Assembly: GCF_000421845.1 (NCBI RefSeq)
Contig: NZ_ATXU01000007.1
Location: 62,001 to 126,000, forward strand
Direction: 5' to 3'
Source of the DNA: Leucobacter chironomi DSM 19883
GTDB taxonomy: Bacteria; Actinomycetota; Actinomycetes; Actinomycetales; Microbacteriaceae
DNA: 64,000 bases
Shown here piece by piece: positions 25,413 to 34,449 of this stretch. A program made the position numbers and the translations under genes. Numbering within the stretch: position 1 is the stretch's first letter; each line of letters begins with the position of its first letter. The notes under the pieces were generated by a model. The model was not told the origin of the DNA, searched no databases, and saw only the letters and a list, made by a program, of their open reading frames with translations.

Positions 25413-26238
25413 ATCGAACGACGGCACGGTCGCCGTGCAGCTCAGGAGCACGCCTGCGCGGCGCCGCGGGAAGGCGGGACCCGGCAGCACCTGGCTGCGA
25501 CGCGTTCCCTGGCTCGCCCCGGTTCTGACGCTGGTGCTGCTGGTCGTGCTCTGGGAGGTCGCGGTTCGCGCGGCGGAGATCCCGAGGTTCCTGCTTCCCG
25601 CCCCCAGCGCCGTGTGGGATTCCATGATCGAGAACTGGAACGTGCTGATGAAGCACGCCGGGGTGACGCTGCTCGAAACGATGATCGGCTTCGTGCTCAG
25701 CGTCGTCGTCGGGGTCGCGCTCGCCGTCGTCATGGTCATGTGGCCGCTCGCGGGAGCGGCGGTCTTCCCGATCCTGGTCGCCTCGCAGGTGATCCCCAAG
25801 GTCGCGATCGCTCCGCTGATGGTGGTCTGGATCGGCACCGGCGTCACCACCTCATCGCTCATCGCCTTCGTGATGGCGTTCTTCCCCGTCGTCGTCAACG
25901 CGACGCTCGGCATGAAGTCGGTGAACGACTCGTCGATCGACCTGCTGCGCTCGATGCGGGCGACGAAGTGGCAGGTGTTCCGCTTCCTCCGCTTCCCCAA
26001 CGCGCTCCCGTACATCATGACCGGCATGCAGCTCGCGGTCGCCTTCGCCATCGTCGGCGCGATCGTGGGCGAGTTCGTCGGCAGCGAAGCGGGCCTCGGC
26101 TACCTGCTGATCGTGACGCAGGGCAACCTGCGCACCGATCTGCTCTTCGCCGCCCTGGTCGTGCTCACGGCACTCGGGCTGCTGCTCTACTACGGGGTCG
26201 AGCTGCTCGGAAAGCTCTTCCTGCGTCGCCGGGGCTGA
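25405..26238 (+). CDS. ABC transporter permease (SsuC type)
   Basis: 277 residues with about six membrane helices and the BPD_transp_1 EAA-type loop (DLLRSMRATKWQVFRFLRFPNALPYI split across the loop). Basic N-terminal tail of about 30 residues. It completes the SsuABC-like importer with its two upstream neighbours. Confidence 0.92.
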   Translation: MTRSNDGTVAVQLRSTPARRRGKAGPGSTWLRRVPWLAPVLTLVLLVVLWEVAVRAAEIPRFLLPAPSAVWDSMIENWNVLMKHAGVTLLETMIGFVLSVVVGVALAVVMVMWPLAGAAVFPILVASQVIPKVAIAPLMVVWIGTGVTTSSLIAFVMAFFPVVVNATLGMKSVNDSSIDLLRSMRATKWQVFRFLRFPNALPYIMTGMQLAVAFAIVGAIVGEFVGSEAGLGYLLIVTQGNLRTDLLFAALVVLTALGLLLYYGVELLGKLFLRRRG

Positions 26239-26298
26239 CGTCCGGCGCCGGCAACCGTCTCGAAGTCGCTCATCCAGAGAAAGGGAATCCCTACAGTC

Positions 26299-27816
26299 AT
26301 GCAGACATCCAACGATCGTGCATCGAACCGGATCGACCGGACCGAGTTCCATTCCGTGCTCGACGAGCAGCAGCGGGTGGGCCCGCACCGTGCTCCCCTC
26401 GTCGACCCCGGCAGCGGCGCCGAGTGGGGCGCGGTGAGCTGGGCGCTCGAGCACGTAGAGGAGGCGGTGGATCTCGCGGACCAGGCGTATCGTGCGGGAT
26501 CGTGGGCGCGAGCCAGCCGCACCGCCCGTGCGGACGTGCTCGACGCGATCGGGCGCGGCGTGCTGGAACGCGTCGATGAGATCGCCGTGCTGGAGACGCT
26601 CGCGAACGGGAAGCCGCTCGCCGCCACCCGCGCGGAGGTGGCCGTCAGCGCGCGCTGGTGGGAGTACTACGCCGCGCTCCTGCGCACCCTTCGCGATGAG
26701 AGCCTCGAGCTCTCGGAGAGCAAGCAGGCGCAGCTGTCCCAGGAACCGGTGGGCGTCGTAGCCCTCGTGACCCCGTTCAACGGTGCGTTCTCGCTCGGCA
26801 CCTGGAAGCTCGCGCCGGCGCTCGCCGCGGGCAACTCGGTGGTGGTCAAACCGCCGCTCAACTCTCCCGCTTCGACCGTGATCCTGCAGGAGGTGATGCA
26901 GCAGGCGGGACTCCCGCGAGGCATCGTGCAGATCCTGCAGGGCGGGGCCGAGGTCGGCTCCGCGCTGGTCGAGCACCCCGGGGTGGGGATGGTGTCGTTC
27001 ACCGGCAGCACCGGCGCCGCAGGCAGCGTGGGGCGAGCGGTGTCCGGGCGTCTCGCCAGGTTCGTCGCGGAAGCGGGCGGGAAGTCGGCGCATATCGTGT
27101 TCGAGGACGCCGACATCCGCGACGCGGTGACGGCGGTCGTGCAGGGCGGCTTCTCAGGCACCGGGCAGACGTGCGTCGCCGGTTCGCGAGTGCTCGTGCA
27201 CCGGTCGATCGCTCAGGAGTTCACCGCCGAGCTGCTGCGGCGGATCTCTCTGCTGCGGGTCGGCGATCCGTTCGACGCGCAGACGCACCTCGGCCCGATC
27301 GCGTCCGCCGCGCAGCACTCGAGGATCCGGGACCTCATCGACCGGGCGATCTCGGACGGCGCGGAGCTGCTCGCGGGGGGATCGACCCCGCCCGAGGTGC
27401 CCGAAGGGCTTCAGGGCGGCTACTGGGTCGCGCCGACGGTGCTCAAGGTCGACGACCACCGCGCCATGATCTGCCAGACCGAGGTGTTCGGGCCGGTGCT
27501 CGCGGTCGTCGAGTTCGACGACGAGGCGGAGGCGATCGCGCTGGCCAACGACACGGACTTCGGCCTCGCGGCCGGCTTCTGGACGCGGGATGCAGCGCGC
27601 ATCCACCGTGTGAGCCGGCTGCTGCAGGCGGGAACGGTCTGGGTGAACACCTACCGCGGCATGGACTGGCAGACCCCGTTCGGCGGCTACAAGCACTCGG
27701 GCATCGGCCGCGAGAACGGACTCGAGGGACTGCGGGAGTTCCAGGAGACGAAGGCCGTGGTGCAGGAGTTCGGCCGGGCTGCGGATCCCTTCGGCCTCGC
27801 ACCCGCTCATCAGTGA
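26299..27816 (+). CDS. NAD(P)-dependent aldehyde dehydrogenase
   Basis: 505 residues, standard ALDH length. Oxyanion Asn161 in TPFN, general base Glu258 in EAGGKS, nucleophile Cys292 in GQTCVAG, and the NAD-binding FTGSTG are all intact. It oxidises an aldehyde intermediate of the operon's substrate to the acid. It lies 60 bp after the permease. ALDH subfamily not resolved. Confidence 0.92.
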   Translation: MQTSNDRASNRIDRTEFHSVLDEQQRVGPHRAPLVDPGSGAEWGAVSWALEHVEEAVDLADQAYRAGSWARASRTARADVLDAIGRGVLERVDEIAVLETLANGKPLAATRAEVAVSARWWEYYAALLRTLRDESLELSESKQAQLSQEPVGVVALVTPFNGAFSLGTWKLAPALAAGNSVVVKPPLNSPASTVILQEVMQQAGLPRGIVQILQGGAEVGSALVEHPGVGMVSFTGSTGAAGSVGRAVSGRLARFVAEAGGKSAHIVFEDADIRDAVTAVVQGGFSGTGQTCVAGSRVLVHRSIAQEFTAELLRRISLLRVGDPFDAQTHLGPIASAAQHSRIRDLIDRAISDGAELLAGGSTPPEVPEGLQGGYWVAPTVLKVDDHRAMICQTEVFGPVLAVVEFDDEAEAIALANDTDFGLAAGFWTRDAARIHRVSRLLQAGTVWVNTYRGMDWQTPFGGYKHSGIGRENGLEGLREFQETKAVVQEFGRAADPFGLAPAHQ

Positions 27817-27863
27817 ACGAAGACTTCGAGAAAGAGATGGATGAAGTGACTACGGAGAAGAAT

Positions 27864-28862
27864 ATGTCGACTATCGTCGTGGATTGCCTGGAGTACAGCA
27901 ATCCCTCGCGCGAGCGGTTCGTCGAGTGGCGCGAGGGCGGCGTCGGCTGCGTGCACGTCACCGTCGCGGTCTGGGAGACGGCCCGCGAGACGCTGTCGGT
28001 GCTCGGCAGATGGAATGATCTGTTCGCCGAGAACGGCGACCTGGTCGCGCTCGCCACGAGCGCCCAAGACATCCGGGACATCGTGGCCTCGGGGCGCACG
28101 GCGGTGATGTTCGGGTTCCAGAACACCGCACCGTTCGAAGACGACATCCGACTCGTCCGCGTCTTCCACGACCTGGGGGTGCGCATCGTGCAGCTCACCT
28201 ACAACACCCAGAACAGCATCGCCGCGGGCTGCTGGGAGGACGACGACGCCGGCCTCTCCACACACGTCGGGCGCCAGTTCGTGCGCGAGCTCAATGAGGT
28301 GGGCATGCTGATCGACCTCTCCCACTGCTCGGAGCGCACCTGCCTCGACACCATCGCCGAGAGCTCGGTTCCGGTGGCCGTCACCCACGCCAACCCGCTG
28401 GAGTTCGTCGGTTCGGCGGTCGAGCTCGGCCGCCGCCCCAAGTCGTCGGAGGTGCTCGAGCAGTTGACCGCGCGTGGCGGCGTGGTGGGGCTCAGCCCCT
28501 ACGTGCGGATGCTCAAGAACGGCATCCGCACCACGGAGCAGGAGTTCGTGGACATGATCAGCTGGACCGTCGATCGCTTCGGAGTCGAGCACGTGGCGAT
28601 GGGCACCGACTTCTACACCGGGTACGGAGTGGAGGCCGTGAAGTGGTGGCGCATGGGCCGTTGGGGCCGTGAGAGCCCGGTACCGATCGATGAGAGCGCG
28701 CCGGTCGTGGAGTGGCCCGCGTGGTTCCAATCGCCGACCGCGTTCCCCACCCTCATGGACAGCATGCGCCGCGCGGGCTTCACCGATCACGATCTCGGTC
28801 TGGTGATGGGCGGCAACTGGCTGCGCCTCTTCGACGAGATCTTCGATCGGCCGTCGGCATGA
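27864..28862 (+). CDS. Membrane-dipeptidase (M19) family protein with a degenerate metal site
   Basis: 332 residues from ATG 27864 (GGAG 6 nt upstream; GTG 27813 and ATG 27837 are in-frame alternatives). Renal-dipeptidase fold signatures remain: DLSHCS (His154), VTHAN (His175) and GTDFYTG (Asp249). However, the N-terminal HxD pair that binds the alpha metal in M19 (from DGHND) is replaced by DCLEY (residues 7-11), and the bridging Glu is Gln86 (FGFQN). The first metal site is therefore probably lost, and ordinary dipeptidase activity is doubtful; it may be a hydrolase or lyase for an amide or lactam. Its stop overlaps the next ATG. Confidence 0.82.
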   Translation: MSTIVVDCLEYSNPSRERFVEWREGGVGCVHVTVAVWETARETLSVLGRWNDLFAENGDLVALATSAQDIRDIVASGRTAVMFGFQNTAPFEDDIRLVRVFHDLGVRIVQLTYNTQNSIAAGCWEDDDAGLSTHVGRQFVRELNEVGMLIDLSHCSERTCLDTIAESSVPVAVTHANPLEFVGSAVELGRRPKSSEVLEQLTARGGVVGLSPYVRMLKNGIRTTEQEFVDMISWTVDRFGVEHVAMGTDFYTGYGVEAVKWWRMGRWGRESPVPIDESAPVVEWPAWFQSPTAFPTLMDSMRRAGFTDHDLGLVMGGNWLRLFDEIFDRPSA

Positions 28863-30430
28863 CATCGCACGTCCTCGTCATCGGAGGGGGCCACAACGGA
28901 CTCGTGGCCGCGAACTACCTGGCGATGACCGGGCACAGGGTGACGCTCGTCGAGCAGCGCGAGCGGCTCGGAGGCGTCGTGGGCCGCTTCGAATACATGC
29001 CGGGGTACGCCTCGTCGATCACCAACTCGCCCGGGTCGTTCGAGGGAGCGATCATGCAAGAGCTCCGCCTGCAGGACTTCGGGCTGCGCTTCCACCGACC
29101 CGAGACCACCCTCCTGCATCCCATGGATGACGGGCTCTTCGTCGGGTGGCGCGACCCGCAGCTCGTCGAGGAGCAGATGGAGCGGATGGCGCCCGGGGAG
29201 TTCGCCAGGCATCGGGAGCTGGTGTCACGGCTCGATCGTCTGGGGGAGCAGCTCGGCCTCTCGATGTGGGAGCGGCCGCTCGACCAACGGGCGGTGCTGG
29301 AGCGGATGGATCCCGGCCCCCGCGACGAGTTCCGGCGATCGATGATCGAGGGCTCGCTGGAGGATCTGCTCGACGAAGCCCTGCGGTCGGATCAGGTGAA
29401 GAGCCTGATGATGATGCTGGCGCTGAACGGGCAGCTGCTCTCTCCGCGGGCGCCGGGATCGGCGTTCGGCCTGATGCTGCGGCCCATCTCGCGGGCGTCG
29501 GGCGCCACCGATGTGCTGGGCATCCGCGATGTCCCCCTGCGAGGGTCGGTCGGGCTGCCGATCGGCTCGATGGCCGCCATCGTCGACGCGCTCGAGGCCG
29601 CCGCCCGCGCCCACGGCGTCGCGATCCGCACGGGAAGCGGGGTGGCGGAGCTGCAGTTCGACGATTCGGGGCGAGTCTCCGCGGCGGTGCTCGAGTCGGG
29701 TGGATCGGTCGAGCAGCTCGACGCGGTCGTCTCGACGGTCGAGACGTCGCGTCTGCACCGCATGATCCCGGACGACACGATCCCCGAGAGCGCGTGGCCG
29801 CCGGCGCCGGACGGATCCGCCTTCAAGATCGCCCTCGCCCTCGACGGCTTGCCATCGGTGGCGGGTGCGCCCGTCGGGGTGCCCGAGGAGGTGCTGCTCT
29901 CGACGCAGTTCCGGATCGGCCCGAACCCGAGGTACATCGCAGACGCGGTCGAAGAGGGGATCGCGGGCCGGCCCTCCGACAAGCCCATCATCTGGGGTCT
30001 GATCCCGAGCCTCACCTCGCCTGGCTTGGCCCCCGAGGGGCGGCACCTCATGAGCTTGAACGTATGGCACGCGCCGCATCAGCTCGGTGAGCGGTACTGG
30101 CGTGAGAACGGCGCGGCATTCGCCGATCGATGCGTCGCGCAGGTCGAGGCCGCGTTCCCCGGCCTGTCCGAGCGCATCACGGATCGCCGCTGGCTCGGAC
30201 CGCACGATCTCGAACGTGAGTTCGGGCTCACCTCGAGCAACATCACCCACGGCGATCTGACGCCGGAGAACATGCTGAACGGCAGGCCGGGCGCCGAGCT
30301 GAGCGAGGGTCTCGAGCGGCGCGGCATCGTGCTCGGCGGCGCCGGATCCTGGCCGGGCGGCTATGTCACGGGCGCCCCGGGCCGAAGAGCAGCGCTGACC
30401 ATTGCACGGAAGAAGGAGCCGACCAGATGA
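28859..30430 (+). CDS. FAD-dependent oxidoreductase, phytoene-desaturase/PYROXD2-like (COG1233)
   Basis: 523 residues. The N-terminal dinucleotide-binding motif GGGHNGLVAANYLA is followed by the VTLVEQRERLGG acidic strand end. The C-terminal FAD segment is GGAGSWPGGYVTGAPGRRAA. The family catalyses desaturation or oxidation of C-C or C-N bonds, and substrates of bacterial members are mostly unknown. It overlaps the M19-like gene at the start (ATGA) and the small isomerase-like gene at the end, so stoichiometric expression is likely. Confidence 0.85.
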   Translation: MTSHVLVIGGGHNGLVAANYLAMTGHRVTLVEQRERLGGVVGRFEYMPGYASSITNSPGSFEGAIMQELRLQDFGLRFHRPETTLLHPMDDGLFVGWRDPQLVEEQMERMAPGEFARHRELVSRLDRLGEQLGLSMWERPLDQRAVLERMDPGPRDEFRRSMIEGSLEDLLDEALRSDQVKSLMMMLALNGQLLSPRAPGSAFGLMLRPISRASGATDVLGIRDVPLRGSVGLPIGSMAAIVDALEAAARAHGVAIRTGSGVAELQFDDSGRVSAAVLESGGSVEQLDAVVSTVETSRLHRMIPDDTIPESAWPPAPDGSAFKIALALDGLPSVAGAPVGVPEEVLLSTQFRIGPNPRYIADAVEEGIAGRPSDKPIIWGLIPSLTSPGLAPEGRHLMSLNVWHAPHQLGERYWRENGAAFADRCVAQVEAAFPGLSERITDRRWLGPHDLEREFGLTSSNITHGDLTPENMLNGRPGAELSEGLERRGIVLGGAGSWPGGYVTGAPGRRAALTIARKKEPTR

Positions 30431-30723
30431 ACGACCTGAACGAGTACCTCGTGAACATCCAGATCACGTGGCCGCGCGACCTGCCCGAGGACGTGATCGA
30501 GCGTCTCTCGGTCGAGGAGCGGAGGATGGCCGCGGTGCGCGCGGCCGAGGGGCATCTCGTGCGCATGTGGCGAGTGCCGGGGCGTCGGGAGAACTGGGGT
30601 CTGTGGCGAGCGGCGAACGCCACCCAGCTCCACGACATCCTGAGCGCACTCCCCGTGTGGCCCTACATGACCGTCACGGTGCATCCCCTTGCACAGCACG
30701 CCGTGGATCCCTTCATAGACTAA
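30427..30723 (+). CDS. Muconolactone delta-isomerase-like small protein
   Basis: 98 residues of ferredoxin-like alpha-beta type. EYLVNIQITWPRDLPEDVIERL and the later HLVRMWRVPGRRENWGLWRA and LPVWPYMTVTVHPLA match the muconolactone isomerase (CatC) family, which forms decamers and shifts lactone double bonds. No other beta-ketoadipate genes are near, so it probably acts on a related lactone or enol, or the fold is reused. Overlaps the FAD gene by 4 bp. Confidence 0.8.
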   Translation: MNDLNEYLVNIQITWPRDLPEDVIERLSVEERRMAAVRAAEGHLVRMWRVPGRRENWGLWRAANATQLHDILSALPVWPYMTVTVHPLAQHAVDPFID

Positions 30724-30728
30724 GCAGC

Positions 30729-31763
30729 ATGAAGTCCATCGGTGTCATCGACATCGCTCGTGAGGCGGGTGTCTCGACGGCGACGGTGTCTCGCGTGCTC
30801 AACGGCTCGGAGCGCGTCTCCGACAGCACGCGCGCCCACGTGCTCGAGGTGATCGAGCGGCTCGGCTTCTCGCCGAACGCGTCGGCGTCGAACCTGCGAC
30901 GCGGCCGGAGCGATGCGATCGGCATCGCGGTCGCCAGCATCTCGCAGCCCTGGTACGTGAAGCTGATCCGCGAGTTGCGGCGAGCGGTCACCGCTCGGGG
31001 CATGACCACCGTGGTCTACGATCTCGAGCACAGCAGCCGGGTGCTGATCGAGCACACGGAGAGCGCTCGGCGCCTGCGCCTGGCGGGGATGATCCTCGCC
31101 ACCGGTGATCGTCTGGACGCCGCGAACGTGAACGCTTCGCTGCACCGTCTCGCCGGCAGCATGCCGCTCGTGGTGATCGGACAGCACCTCGACGACGCCA
31201 CCTGGCCGACCGTCTACTTCGACGACGTCGCCGCCTCGGAGGCGGCGGCCGATGAACTGCTGGAGCGACGCAGCCGTCCGATGCTCTTCCTCGGCAGCTC
31301 GGCGAGGTCCTTCCTCAGCGATCAGCGTCGCGAGGGGGTGCGGCGCGCGCTCGAGGCGAGGCCGAAGCTGCTGCGCGACTCGACCTTCATCCAGCTCGAC
31401 GGGCCCATGGACTTCGCCGCGGGGTACGACGAGGTCGTATCCCGTGCGGACGAGCTGCGCCGCTACGGGCTCATCTTCTGCGTGAACGACGAACTCGCGC
31501 TCGGGGCGCTGCGCGCCCTCGGGGAGCTGGGGCTGCGCGTCCCCGAAGACCTGATGGTGATCGGCTACGGCGACGTCGACATGCTTCCGTATCTGACGCC
31601 GTCGCTCTCGTCGCTCAGCGGCGACGTCAACGCCATTGCGGGAGACGCGCTCGAGGCGATCATGGCGGGCATCGCCGGTGAGGCAGTCTTCGACACGCGA
31701 GTGCACTCGCGACGCATCGTGCATCGGGAGTCGACGGAGGATCGCGCGGCGCGGGACGGATAG
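30729..31763 (+). CDS. LacI-family transcriptional regulator of the catabolic operon
   Basis: 344 residues. The HTH IDIAREAGVSTATVSRVLNGSERVS at the N-terminus is followed by a periplasmic-binding-protein-like effector domain. It starts 5 bp after the isomerase-like gene in the same direction, so it is the operon's last cistron and likely autoregulated through O1/O2 at 23449-23528. The effector is presumably the imported compound or a metabolite. Confidence 0.92.
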   Translation: MKSIGVIDIAREAGVSTATVSRVLNGSERVSDSTRAHVLEVIERLGFSPNASASNLRRGRSDAIGIAVASISQPWYVKLIRELRRAVTARGMTTVVYDLEHSSRVLIEHTESARRLRLAGMILATGDRLDAANVNASLHRLAGSMPLVVIGQHLDDATWPTVYFDDVAASEAAADELLERRSRPMLFLGSSARSFLSDQRREGVRRALEARPKLLRDSTFIQLDGPMDFAAGYDEVVSRADELRRYGLIFCVNDELALGALRALGELGLRVPEDLMVIGYGDVDMLPYLTPSLSSLSGDVNAIAGDALEAIMAGIAGEAVFDTRVHSRRIVHRESTEDRAARDG

Positions 31764-31775
31764 CCCCCACCCCCT

Positions 31776-34316
31776 TCAGCGCAGGATCGCGGCTGCCGCG
31801 GCGCGGGCCTCGGCGGTGTCGCGCGCGGCGATCACGGCGGCGGCGGCCTGCCGGCACTGCTCCAGGCTGACCTCGCGCAGCTGCGCGGCGACCGCGGGGA
31901 TCGCCCGCGCGGCCATCGACAGGCTCGTCGCACCTGCGCCCACGAGCACTGCGGCGAGCAGCGGATCCGCGGCGGCTTCGCCGCAGACGCCCACCCCGCC
32001 GCCGACGGCGGCCCCGGCCGATCCGGCCCGGCCGATGAGTTCGACCACGGCGGGCTGCCACGGGTCGTTGAGCGCGGCCAGGCTGCCGAGCAGCCGATCC
32101 GCCGCCATCGTGTACTGCGCGAGATCGTTGGTGCCGAGGCTCACGAAGTCGATCACCTGGAAGAGCCGGTCGGCGAGCAGCGCGGCGGACGGCGTCTCGA
32201 TCATCACCCCGACGTGAGCGATTCCGCGGGCGCGAGCCCGCTCGGCGAAATCGACGGCTTCCGCGACGGTCGCGACCATCGGGGCCATCACGGCGACCTC
32301 CGCACGCTCCTTCGCCGCGGCCGCGGCGATCGCGTCGAGCTGACGGTCGAGCAGGCCGGGCACGATCCACGAGGTGCGCAGCCCGCGCACGCCGAGCGCC
32401 GGGTTCTCCTCCTCGCCGGTCGGCACGAAGGCGAGCGGCTTGTCGGATCCCGCGTCGAGCGTGCGCACCACGACCCGCTTCCCCGGGAAGGCTGCGAGCA
32501 CTCCGCGGTAGATCTCGATCTGCTCGTCGACGCTCGGCTCTTCGGCACGACCGAGGAAGCAGAACTCGGTGCGGAAGAGGCCGACGCCCTCGGCCAGCGC
32601 CCGCGCGCCCTCCTCGGCGTCGCCCGCCTTTCCGACGTTCGCGAGCAGCGGCACGCGGTGGCCGTCCGAGGTGCGACCCGCGCCGTCGAAGGGCGGGACC
32701 TCGACCCGCTCCGTGAGCGAGGCGAGCTGCTCGGGCGCGGGATCCCACACGAGTTCGCCGGTCGAACCGTCCACGAGCAGCGTCTCGCCCCCCGGCTCGG
32801 TCCAGGCGCCGCGGGCCGCGACCACCGCGGGGATGCCGCGCCCCCGCGCGAGGATCGCGGTGTGCGAGGTGGGGCCGCCCTCCTCCGTCACGAGGGCGAG
32901 GCAGAGCGCGGGATCGAGCAGTGCGGTGTCGGCGGGCGCGAGGTCGTGGGCGACGAGCACGTACGGCTCGTCGGTGTCGGGCAGCCCCGGGGGCTGCTGA
33001 CCGGTGAGGTGCGCGACGATGCGGGCGCGCACGTCGAGGATGTCTGCGGCGCGCTCCGCGGTGCGGCCGCCGAGGCCGCGCAGGGTGTCGGCGGCGGTGC
33101 CGAAGGCCTCCCAGACCGCTCGCGGCGCGGGCACACCGGCGTGGATCCGCTGGCGGGCGGCCTCCCTGAGGTCTTCGTCGGCCGCGATCGCGGCACCCGC
33201 TTCGAGGATCGCGCGGCCCGTATCGCCTGCGCGCGCGGCCCGGCTCCGCAGGGTCTCGGCGACGGCGCCGGCCGCCTCCGCGACGCGCGCGCTTTCCGGC
33301 TCCCGCCCGTCCTCGGCGAGTTCCGGCCCCTCGGGCGGCTCAGCAACGGGGCCGGGCATCCGCACGACCCGGCCGGCCACGCGCCCGGGGCTCACACCCA
33401 GCGCGCCGCCACCGGGAGGCCCACCCGAAACGCTCCCGGCCTCCGGCGCGCCGCCGGGCGTCGCGTCCGCCGATGCCGGCGGGCGGGCGCCGCCCGCAGC
33501 GCCCTCGTCGGTGCGGGACGTCGGCGCGGCAGGCGCGGCGGCAGGTTCGGGATCGCACGGTTCGCCGAAGCCGTCGGCGAAGAGCGCGGCGAGCTCGTCG
33601 AGCAGGGCCGGGGCGTCGCCGCCGGTGGCTGTGAGCGTCAGCGTCTCGCCCTGCCGTGCACCGAGTGCGAGCAGCCCGGTGGGGCCGCCGACGCGCACCG
33701 GATCCTCGCCGGTGCGCGCGATCCGCAGCACGGCGTCCTTGCCCGCGAGCGCCGCGACGATGAGCGCGGCCGGTCGCGCGTGGATCCCATCGCGGTTGCG
33801 CACCACCACCTCGACGGTCGCGTCGGAGCGCGAGGGAGGAGCGCCCTCCGCCGCGGCCGAACCGGCGGCGTCGACGGCATCCGGATCCGCCCCAGCATCC
33901 TCCTCGACCAGGTGCGCACGTTTCGCCCCGAGCGCCCCGAGCGCCTCCGCGGCTACGGCGTCGAGCGTGGCCCCGGCCGCGGCGGTCACCACCGCGGCGA
34001 GCAGACCCTCCACGATCGGGGCGCTCGTGAGCCGCACGGGGGTCTCGCCGACGTCGGTGAACTCCAGGGCCATCTCGGCGCTGAGCACCGCCGAGCCCAG
34101 ATCCATGAGCACGAGCACTCCGCCGCCCTCGGCCGCCGCTTCGCCGATCGCCTCGGCCACCCGCATCGCGTCCGTGCCGGTGCCGCCGTCGGCGGTGCCC
34201 GCCGCCAGCACCACCCGTGGCGGATCCGAGGGCGTCATCTCGAGGGCGAGCGCGGCCGCCGCCTCGGCGAGGGGAGCGCTGTGCGAGACCACGACGATGC
34301 CGACGCGTTCCGTCAT
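31776..34316 (-). CDS. dhaM: DhaM multiphosphoryl transfer protein: EIIA-Dha, HPr and complete Enzyme I
   Basis: 846 residues from ATG 34316, with GGAGG 7 nt upstream. EIIA-DhaM domain (1-130, His12 in VSHSAP), HPr domain (about 165-250, His179 in GIHARPAA), a Pro/Gly/Ala linker, then Enzyme I with His485 in GGPTSHTAIL. It also has the whole PEP-binding barrel, including MIETPSAALL, SLGTNDLAQY and the late GVCGE. E. coli DhaM stops within EI-N, but here the PEP-to-Dha phosphorelay sits on one chain. It would rephosphorylate DhaL-bound ADP to ATP during dihydroxyacetone phosphorylation. Confidence 0.92.
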   Translation of the reverse strand: MTERVGIVVVSHSAPLAEAAAALALEMTPSDPPRVVLAAGTADGGTGTDAMRVAEAIGEAAAEGGGVLVLMDLGSAVLSAEMALEFTDVGETPVRLTSAPIVEGLLAAVVTAAAGATLDAVAAEALGALGAKRAHLVEEDAGADPDAVDAAGSAAAEGAPPSRSDATVEVVVRNRDGIHARPAALIVAALAGKDAVLRIARTGEDPVRVGGPTGLLALGARQGETLTLTATGGDAPALLDELAALFADGFGEPCDPEPAAAPAAPTSRTDEGAAGGARPPASADATPGGAPEAGSVSGGPPGGGALGVSPGRVAGRVVRMPGPVAEPPEGPELAEDGREPESARVAEAAGAVAETLRSRAARAGDTGRAILEAGAAIAADEDLREAARQRIHAGVPAPRAVWEAFGTAADTLRGLGGRTAERAADILDVRARIVAHLTGQQPPGLPDTDEPYVLVAHDLAPADTALLDPALCLALVTEEGGPTSHTAILARGRGIPAVVAARGAWTEPGGETLLVDGSTGELVWDPAPEQLASLTERVEVPPFDGAGRTSDGHRVPLLANVGKAGDAEEGARALAEGVGLFRTEFCFLGRAEEPSVDEQIEIYRGVLAAFPGKRVVVRTLDAGSDKPLAFVPTGEEENPALGVRGLRTSWIVPGLLDRQLDAIAAAAAKERAEVAVMAPMVATVAEAVDFAERARARGIAHVGVMIETPSAALLADRLFQVIDFVSLGTNDLAQYTMAADRLLGSLAALNDPWQPAVVELIGRAGSAGAAVGGGVGVCGEAAADPLLAAVLVGAGATSLSMAARAIPAVAAQLREVSLEQCRQAAAAVIAARDTAEARAAAAAILR

Positions 34317-34349
34317 GCTGGGACCTCCATGGGGTGGGGCGGGTGCGGT

Positions 34350-34405
34350 CGAAAGGCTGATTTCGCAGGCGGATCGGGGATTCGCGCTGCAAAATCCGCC
34401 TCTCG
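34350..34405. repeat. 56-bp hairpin repeat, copy B
   Basis: 17-bp imperfect inverted arms (34350-34366, 34389-34405) around AGGCGGATCG. Same length and layout as copy A at 3615-3670. Here it sits inside the dhaL-dhaM gap of one operon, followed by a short GGGGCA tandem run (about 34428-34446). Confidence 0.65.
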
Positions 34406-34449
34406 GCGGGGTTAGCTGGGGGCAGGGGCAGGGGCAGGGGCAGGGCAGC

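Noticed and set aside
30427-30723. Evidence for a beta-ketoadipate pathway
   Set aside because: No catechol dioxygenase, muconate cycloisomerase or enol-lactonase is present; the protein only shares the muconolactone-isomerase family.
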